A stretch of DNA of 64,000 nucleotides from Bidens hawaiensis (lineage: Eukaryota > Streptophyta > Magnoliopsida > Asterales > Asteraceae): NCBI GenBank assembly GCA_021521415.1, contig JAIQDT010000192.1:620001-684000 (forward strand). The letters run 5' to 3'. Each line of letters begins with the position of its first letter. The first letter of the stretch is position 1. The position numbers and the translations under genes were made by a program. Below the pieces are notes generated by a model. That model made no database searches, was not told where the DNA came from, and saw only the letters and a program-made list of their open reading frames with translations. Shown piece after piece: positions 58,045 through 64,000 of the stretch.

Positions 58045-58637
58045 TGTTAGTGCACGGTTTTTTCGTCTCGAGTCTTTGTAATAGTCTTTGTAATTTATTA
58101 TTATTTTAATGTAAAAAGGCAGTTATGTAATTAAGACCCATTCGCTATGTAAAGCTCATTCGTTAAGGATGTTTAACGAATGAGTCAATTCGTTAGTATT
58201 TATAGTTCATTTGTTAAGGATGTTTAATGAATGAACTTTAATCGTTATAGGTATATGTCCATTCGTGAAGGATGTTTAACGAATGGACCTTAGTCGTAAA
58301 TTATTATAGCCATTAGTAATGGAATGTTGACGAATGGGGTATAGTGAATGACTCATTCTCTATACCATATAGATAATGAGTATGTAATGAAGACAAATGA
58401 AGGCCATTCGTTACAGGATGTGTAACGAATGGCAACTCGTCTTCTATATAAGGTTGTTCATGTCTTTCGTAATTTAAATGTTCTTAAAGTATATTGTTAC
58501 TCTGCCAATTTATTCTCTCAACACTTCAATTAATATTATCGATCTTTACTAATCACATAACGCATATCACATATCTAGATCCTCTATTTAATCATATGAC
58601 GAATTCTATTGATTGACGCTCTAATCTGTGTTCACCA
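58045..58637 (+). mobile_element. solo copia LTR, TSD TTTTG
   Basis: TGTTAGTGCACGG to GTGTTCACCA, 593 bases, flanked by TTTTG on both sides (58040-58044 and 58638-58642). It splits Athila gag. A TATA box (TTCTATATAAGG) is at 58442-58453. It is the same LTR family as the copia host's 5' LTR (38360-38779). Confidence 0.88.
58138..58440 (+). repeat. CATTCGTTAAGGATGTTTAACGAATG palindromic array, given in halves
   Basis: Five or so degenerate copies of an inverted repeat: arm CATTCGTTAA, spacer GGATG, arm TTTAACGAATG. The spacing is about 50-65 bases. Each copy could form a stem of about ten base pairs. Confidence 0.85.
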
Positions 58638-58642
58638 TTTTG

Positions 58643-60160
58643 TGAATTCATTTGCGTGAAGGGCTGCTACTTGACTCGATTGGCAATCGGCAGGTGCATT
58701 CACCACATGGGAGGCACTTCGATATGCCTTTAAAAAAACAAATACTTTTCGCCTTCGAAAGCGTCTTGCCTTCTTGATCAGATCCAGTCCTTCCACATGG
58801 AGTCGAATGAGTTTTGTTACCAAGTGTGGGAGTGATTTCATAGTTTTCTATCTTGTTGTTCCCAGCATGGTATCACTCCATGGGCTCTTGTTGAGAAATT
58901 TTAAAATGGTCTAATTTGTGAAACTAGAGCCTTATTCGAGACAGTAGCAGGAGGGATCTTATAGATATAAAAAACGTCAGTGAATGCAATGATCCTTTCG
59001 AGAGTTTTACCTAGTCTAGGTATGCGCAAAAGCCATTTAATAGGAATTCAACCCCCGTCACTAGTACACCCTCATCTCCTTGAGGTGTGCACCAAGGTAC
59101 TCTGGTACTAGTGTGGTGGCTGCTTTAGAAAACTAAACTTGAGTGATGAATGAGCTAAAAGCTAAGGTGGATAAATTTGACTTGTGTAGAGGTGGGCATG
59201 GTACTTTGGAGTGTCCTTTGATTTATCAAATTGAAGTGGAATTTTGTAGTTGGTCAAAATAGGTTCCAAAATGCTTTCAACAATAATAACAATTCACATT
59301 TGGAATAACTACAAGAACCCGAATCTAAAATAACTCAAACTGGCGCACTTCCGGCGCACCTCCTAGTTTCCAATCTAATTATAACCGGGTGAAAGGTCAG
59401 TTTTATAATGTGGGTAAGAATGGTCAGAGTTAAAGTAGTGGGCAAGGTGTTAGTAATGGGCAAGATTTGAGTAGTGGGATAGGGACACTTATGGAGATGA
59501 TGCAACTAATACTTGTTAAAAATCAATCCAACCTGCAAATTTTTTCCGATCATTATTTCCTTTCAAAGAATCACCAGTAATCGCTCCTTGACCTTCAGAG
59601 ATCCGTTGATGATATAGCTCGGCGTTTAGATGAGATACTTCCGGATTAGTTTTCAGGTTCCACTCAACTGAATCCGGCTGCACAGTTAAAAGCAATCACC
59701 ACTCGCAGCGGAAGAGTTTTGGATCACGAGTTGATAAATGAGAGATTGAAGTAGATGAGGAAGAGGAGTTGGTAGATGATGAAGATGAGTTGGTAGATGA
59801 GGAGATATAGATGGAGACTCTTCGGAGGGTGCAAACCACCACACCACCATGTGAGCCTCAACTGGAAAGACGCACCGAGAAGAGACTGGTGGAAGTTCGA
59901 CCGTAACCGGTTATTGATCATTCTCGTGTTCTGTCTCCCGCCTGCCATAAGCATCAAAAGTTCACTAGGGAGTACGAGCATTTTATTGTCATCTTTAGAC
60001 AGCTTAAGACCCTTTCATTAAGGCTCTCCAACATATGCCAAAATATGCTAAGTTTATGAAGGATATGCTTGAAAGAAAAAGATCGGTTGGGGGAGTTTTC
60101 CTCCGCTCCAGTTAACGGAGATTGTTCGGCGGTAGTATTGAATCGGTTACCGAAAACCGG
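58643..60160 (+). pseudogene. gag: Athila gag, rest: capsid, knuckle zone, C-terminus
   Basis: Reads in pieces across three frames. Capsid: LAIGRC, SPSKASCLLDQIQSFHMESN, then FLSCCSQHGITPWALVEKF and RALFETVAGGIL (58650-58960). The knuckle zone near 59180-59215 has CRGGHGTLECP. Next come DIARRLDEIL and ITTRSGRVLDHEL (59600-59740); TRSG is a hallmark of Athila gag-pol. The C-terminus reads KYAKFMKDMLERKRS (60035-60085). Many stops. The order fits an in-place decayed Athila gag. Confidence 0.8.
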
Positions 60161-60300
60161 AATCGGTTGTTTTTACCATTCCATGTTTATTTAGTAGAGA
60201 CACCATGAGCTAAGCGTTGGTTGATTGGGTGAACCGCTTGGTAGAGACACCGGAATCGGTTGTTTTTACCATTCCATGTCATTGGCCAACCGCTTGGTTA
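60150..60300 (+). repeat. partial duplication in Athila protease start
   Basis: CCGGAATCGGTTGTTTTTAC followed by CATTCCATGT occurs at about 60156-60188 and again at about 60248-60280. ACCGCTTGGT also occurs twice (60231, 60289), so about 95 bases were duplicated. Confidence 0.8.
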
Positions 60301-60530
60301 ACTATTCGCGAGGGATCATAGAAAATTTCCTTGTCAATGTTGATAACTTTTCTTTTTCGGTAGATTATGTTGTTATTGATATAGAGACCAACGAGAGGGT
60401 CCCTTTCCTTCATCGTCATCCTTTTTTACGTATCGCGAAGGCACTTACTGATGTGTATAACGGGAAAATTACACTTCTTGTTGGTGATGAGAATATCACA
60501 TATGATGTTGCAAGGTGATGCAACATCTGG
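60225..60530 (+). pseudogene. Athila protease region
   Basis: The 97-codon open stretch reads SLANRLVNYSRGIIENFLVN, NFSFSVDYVVIDIETNE and PFLRIAKALTDVYNGKITL, then VGDENITYDV. This matches the Athila protease C-terminal half (relatives have LGRPFL where this copy has LHRHPFL). The catalytic Asp-Ser/Thr-Gly block is not visible; the duplication just upstream probably destroyed it. A TGA follows. Confidence 0.8.
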
Positions 60531-60699
60531 GTGATTAGGACGATTGTAGTGATCCATGTCATTCCATTTATTTTCTTAACTCATTTATTGCAGGTATGGA
60601 CACATGTCTTGACTACATTTATGAAGCCGATCTTGTTGGAGGCTGAGTGATTGAAGAGTTGAAGGAAGATAAGTCAGAATAGATTTCAGGTTTACCCGG

Positions 60700-61245
60700 G
60701 GTCATGGAGGTTTAGCAGGTCAGTAGTTTTTTTTTATGTTTTCTTGATGGTTTTTCAGGTTACTTTCAGATTCCCATTGCACCGGAAGATCAAGAGAAGA
60801 TGACTTTTATATGCCCTTATGGCACTTATGTGTATTGCCGATTTCCATTTGGTTTATGTAACGCTCTGTCACTCCACCCACTTTTCAGTGTTGCATGGTT
60901 TCCATATTTCAGGATATGCTAGAGATGTCCATGGAGGTTTTTATGGATGATTTTTCGTTTCATGGTAATTCTTTCGGTCACTGTATGGCTAATCTTGAGA
61001 GAATATTGAAGAGGTGTGTTGAAATGAAATTAATGTTTAATTGGGAGAAATGTCATTTTATGGTGACGGAAGGGATTGTTTTGGGTCATAAGATATCAAG
61101 AGATGGTATAGAGGTGGATCGGGCAAATATAGATACCATTAGTAGACTTCCTTCGCCGACTAGTGTTAAGGCTATACAAAATTTTCTTGGTCATGCGGGT
61201 TTCTATAGGTGGTTCATAAAATAATTTTCGAAGACTACCCGCCTG
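60700..61245 (+). pseudogene. pol: Athila reverse transcriptase fragment
   Basis: Starts at GYFQIPIAPEDQEKMTFICP, then YGTYVYCRFPFGLCNA. After a frame change the 109-codon stretch (60895-61224) has FQDMLEMSMEVFMDDFSFHG, where FMDD is the catalytic motif, then NWEKCHFMVTEGIVLGHKIS and VKAIQNFLGHAGFYRWFIK. The N-terminal RT and everything after (RNase H, integrase) are missing: sequence stops near 61245. The upstream 60531-60700 stretch shows only short Athila-like pieces. Confidence 0.85.
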
Positions 61246-61453
61246 ATACGCTCTAATTTATATATATATAATGCAAATATTCTTTTATAAATTTAAATAG
61301 TTTTGACTAGTTTCCAACAAAAAATTATATCTTATTATTTGATATTTTGTTAGTTAATTAATAATTATATTGAATGAAATAGTGTTTAAAATTTGTTACA
61401 TATTCTAATATTTATTATCTATTCTTGAAATTGAAGTTAAGTGAGACATTATT

Positions 61454-61480
<27 letters not shown>
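61246..61480. other. AT-rich junction DNA
   Basis: A stretch of A/T runs ending near a (TA)n run at 61457-61486. It separates the RT fragment from LTR-like DNA; a large deletion of pol happened here. Confidence 0.5.
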
Positions 61481-61488
<8 letters not shown>

Positions 61489-62165
61489 TACGTAGGTGCA
61501 TTGAAGAAGAATTAAAATCAAATTATAAAAAAAACAATATTATTTGATGAATCAGAAAATTCTTGGACTACAAGTCAGCTTCTACAAAGAATGTAATTAA
61601 TTTTATTATTGACAAAGTTTGCTGGGCTGGGCCAAAACGTAAAAAAAAAAACTAAATAAAGGAGGTTCAAAAGAGGGTTTGGAGCAGATGGTAACAATAT
61701 TATAAATTCTCTTGGAGGCTGCTGTTCATGAGAAGACAAGAAAAGAAAGTGGATTGAGCGTCCTGGGTTCGACCAAAGAGCATTTGGGTTCAACACCAAC
61801 TCAACCAAACATCATTATTATCAGTCGGTTTGAATTTATTGTTTTCTTTATGAATTCAGTTTTTGAATCTTATATATTTAGTTTATTCTTGAGTATGGTT
61901 GTTGGCTAAACCCTTAGACCGCCTAGGCTTATGATGAACTTTTGTTGAAGTTGGATTCTGGTTTGGATTTTGTTTTCATCTATGGTTTATGATTAAGCAA
62001 AAGGTTTCTTGAATTTCATTCGATGCGTATGTGTGCTTAGGTTTGTTTGGCGGGTTGTTTCACAGTTTCCTTGGTGATTGTCTGTCATATAATAGGATTC
62101 CGTTATGTCATCTACTGTTTGTTTTTGACTAGTTTATGGTTGATTTGCAATAATACCATATAAAC
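61481..62165 (+). mobile_element. Athila 3' LTR remnant, cut by LTR C
   Basis: From about 61905 it is clearly related to 56340-56640 of the 5' LTR: GGCTTATGATGAACTTTTGT, GAAGTTGGATT and TCATATAATAGGAT-like phrases run in the same order. The part before 61905 is more diverged. Similarity ends at 62165, where LTR C starts with TGTAACATCC. LTR C therefore inserted here. Confidence 0.65.
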
Positions 62166-62317
62166 TGTAACATCCTAACTATTTTAACGTCGTATAAAGA
62201 AGTCGTGTTTAATTATCGTGTGTTAGTATTTAATTAGTATTAAATAAGGAAAGAAATATGGACTTAGACTAATTAAGATGGATTAAAAGGAATGGGCCTT
62301 AGGTCCATGGGCTTTAA

Positions 62318-62331
62318 GGGATATAAATATC
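62318..62331 (+). promoter_or_regulatory. TATA box of LTR C
   Basis: GGGATATAAATATC follows GGGCC-containing motifs and matches LTR A (9158-9170). Confidence 0.6.
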
Positions 62332-62779
62332 TCCTTAAGTCATCCTACAACCCTAATCCTCATTCCATCTTTCCATATTTGCCTAACACACTCAAAAACA
62401 CACACATACACCTACACATATACACGGCCGAGAGAGAGAGAGAGAGAGAGTGAGATCCAAGGCCAAGCAAACGTGATTCTTGATAGATCCTTCAATACAC
62501 AAGATAAATACAACATCTAAAGTCCATAACTAAGCAAAACAAACACGAAAAGGTATGTTTCGATCTTAATGTTTACGTTTTTATAAACGTTTAGCCTTGA
62601 AACTTGAGTCTAGAATAGATCGTGTATAAACGAAACATAAAGTTGTAAACTTGATGCTAGAACGAAGCTAATGAGCCATAAACCTGTGCGGCTCGATTAA
62701 ATGAACCCTTAAACCTAGTATTGAACGTTTTGAGCTTAAAGGTCCAAACTATATGCATTTTCGAGCCAAATCTTATCTA

Positions 62780-63010
62780 AAAATGACCATAACTTCGCTG
62801 AAAGCAAGTTCGCCAGCAGGCAACTTCGCTGTAGGCTAAGTTCGCGTAATGTTTAACCTCGCCAAGTTAATTTCTCCTAAGGCTAAGTTCGATTAATGTT
62901 TAACTTCGCCAAGTTAAATTCGCTTAGGGCTAAGTTCGCTTAACGTTTATCTTCGCCAAGTTAATTTCGCCTAAAGCTAAGTTCGCTTATGGTTTAAGTT
63001 CGCTTAAAAT
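62780..63010 (+). repeat. AAGTTCGC / AACTTCGCC word array (LTR C site 1)
   Basis: Four units of about 56 bases contain GGCTAAGTTCGCTTAA and TTTAACTTCGCCAAGTTAA. It has the same word as LTR A but another period and arrangement. Confidence 0.85.
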
Positions 63011-63137
63011 CTAAAGTGAAAGTAAGTCAACACGAGCCTGCAAGATTAGATAACGAGTATTAATACTTGTAACTCATAATCAGTTAGCAGAGCACAGTTA
63101 AAGAAGGGAGTTACGATAAACGGAGAAAGAAACAGAA

Positions 63138-63205
63138 CTCAGGTGAGTTTCTAGCCCCACTTCCTTGTTATGTTTTCGGGGCTGTGTGCATACTCGATGT
63201 GTTAG
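63138..63205 (+). promoter_or_regulatory. conserved CAGGTGAGT and AGCCCC/GGGGCT block in LTR C
   Basis: CTCAGGTGAGTTTCTAGCCC is followed by TTATGTTTTCGGGGCTGTGT. Shared with LTRs A and B. CAGGTGAGT fits a splice donor. Confidence 0.6.
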
Positions 63206-63474
63206 TTAATACACTTACCTTAGGTGGTAAGTGTATGTGTTGTATGATTTATGTATGATGGTTGCTTGACGGTGCATGAACGATCTTCAAATATTGCATG
63301 TGCCGTCAAGTGGTAGTTAAAGGTATGATTGACATATGAATGATGTATGTATGAATTATATGATGTATGAATAATGTATGTATGATATGTTGATGGTACG
63401 TGAAAGCTCTTCGGAGATTGTACGTATTGTCGAGGAAAGTATGTAAAGGACAGGTATGTTATAGTAGTACGAAT

Positions 63475-63605
63475 GAAGGGAACCAACCCTAATATTATTG
63501 GCGAATGAAGAGAAGCGACCCTAATAGTGTCGGTGAATGTAGGGAACCGACCCTAATAATATCGGCGAATGTAGGAAACCAACCCTAATAAAATCGACGA
63601 ATGCT
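63475..63605 (+). repeat. about 33-bp tandem repeat, 4 copies (LTR C site 2)
   Basis: The units contain GGGAACCGACCCTAATAAT and ATCGGCGAATGTA. Related to the three-copy array of LTR A. Confidence 0.85.
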
Positions 63606-64000
63606 ATAGGGCAGGATGCTCTTTAAAGGTATATTTAAGAATGAAAGTATGTACGTAAGTATGTAAATAAGTATGTAAGAAAAGACGAAAGTATGTATCT
63701 TCAAATACATGTGTATGTATATGGATGTATTGTATGTCGACTGATTAACTAGAACTTACTCAGCGTAGCTGACTTTTAGTATGCACGCAGGTGAGTAGAA
63801 TGAGGCAACTTGCTTGAGGGGAAGCACATGGCAAGAATTTGAAGTCACTGGCATCTCAATGAAGTGTTATGTTATGATGTTTTAAAAGACAATGTTTTAA
63901 GTTTAAATGATTTGAATGTTCATTAAAGACAAGAAATGATGAATATGTAATATATTGGTTTAAAGGTTTAATTAAAGTTTTATATTCGGCGTAAAGTTTT

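Larger units (their letters stand above)
62166..64000 (+). mobile_element. LTR C: third copy of the LTR A/B family, runs off the end
   Basis: Starts TGTAACATCCTAAC. It has GGGCCTTAGGTCCATGGGC and the TATA box (GGGATATAAATATC, 62318-62331), CA-rich and GA-rich leader tracts, a word array, the AGCCCC stem block (63150-63190) and tandem repeats. Compared with LTR B, about 100 bases should remain beyond 64000. It may be solo or the 5' LTR of a full element. Confidence 0.85.

Noticed and set aside
7739..64000. CRISPR-like regular repeats
   Set aside because: Arrays are degenerate LTR and UTR tandem repeats in plant retroelements; no spacers of uniform length and no cas genes.

Overview
The window is plant nuclear DNA made almost entirely of transposable elements. 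I see no intact host gene, no rRNA, no tRNA and nothing prokaryotic. The lineages present are Ty3/gypsy chromoviruses with a chromodomain (Tekay/Del type), Ty3/gypsy Athila elements, Ty1/copia SIRE/Maximus-type elements, and small DNA transposons. A family of extra retrotransposon ORFs (aORF) that I remember from daisy-family genomes (Tanacetum, Artemisia, sunflower) suggests Asteraceae. That is recollection, not a search.

Layout. 1-7762: 3' part of a Tekay-type element (broken gag and protease, a nearly open pol with chromodomain, 3' LTR). 7763-9324: minus-strand LTR (LTR A) that this element interrupted. 9325-11690: degenerate LTR-like and AT-rich DNA. 11691-14661: broken second gypsy element, joined mid-integrase to a minus-strand copia element whose pieces run from 14662 to 38779. 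That copia host contains an outer copia element (18970-32461, TSD ATTAG), which itself contains a nested minus-strand copia element (20561-27260, TSD GTTGG). It also contains a hAT-like element (33246-34167), a solo LTR (LTR B, 35122-37428) and a PIF/Harbinger-like MITE (37555-37842). 39316-42826: 5'-truncated Tekay-type element with its 3' LTR. 42827-46990: minus-strand Athila element with integrase and an env-position ORF. 46991-50430: unclassified DNA. 50431-52195: foldback element built on minisatellite arrays. 52196-55834: AT-rich DNA with MITE-like pieces. 55835-62165: plus-strand Athila element (5' LTR, tRNA-Asp-type PBS, gag, protease, partial RT, part of a 3' LTR) carrying a solo copia LTR at 58045-58637. 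62166-64000: a third copy (LTR C) of the LTR A/B family, running off the end.

How the parts relate. Nothing here acts as a host pathway; the logic is element on element. The relative order of insertion can be read from what interrupts what. The outer and nested copia elements both lack most of pol, yet both retain an aORF next to the 3' LTR. In the outer copy the aORF is preceded by a possible internal promoter and spliced leader.

The most unusual signal is non-coding. Nearly every retroelement carries its own short, usually CpG-containing word, repeated or inverted in the LTR or UTR (AAACGC, GCGAAGTT, AACGAATGG, GACGGTCC, CACGATCGTG, TTCTCGG, GTGTGCTCGGAA). In the three LTR A/B/C copies the arrays sit at matching positions but do not all use the same word. 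Two words also appear in unrelated LTR families.
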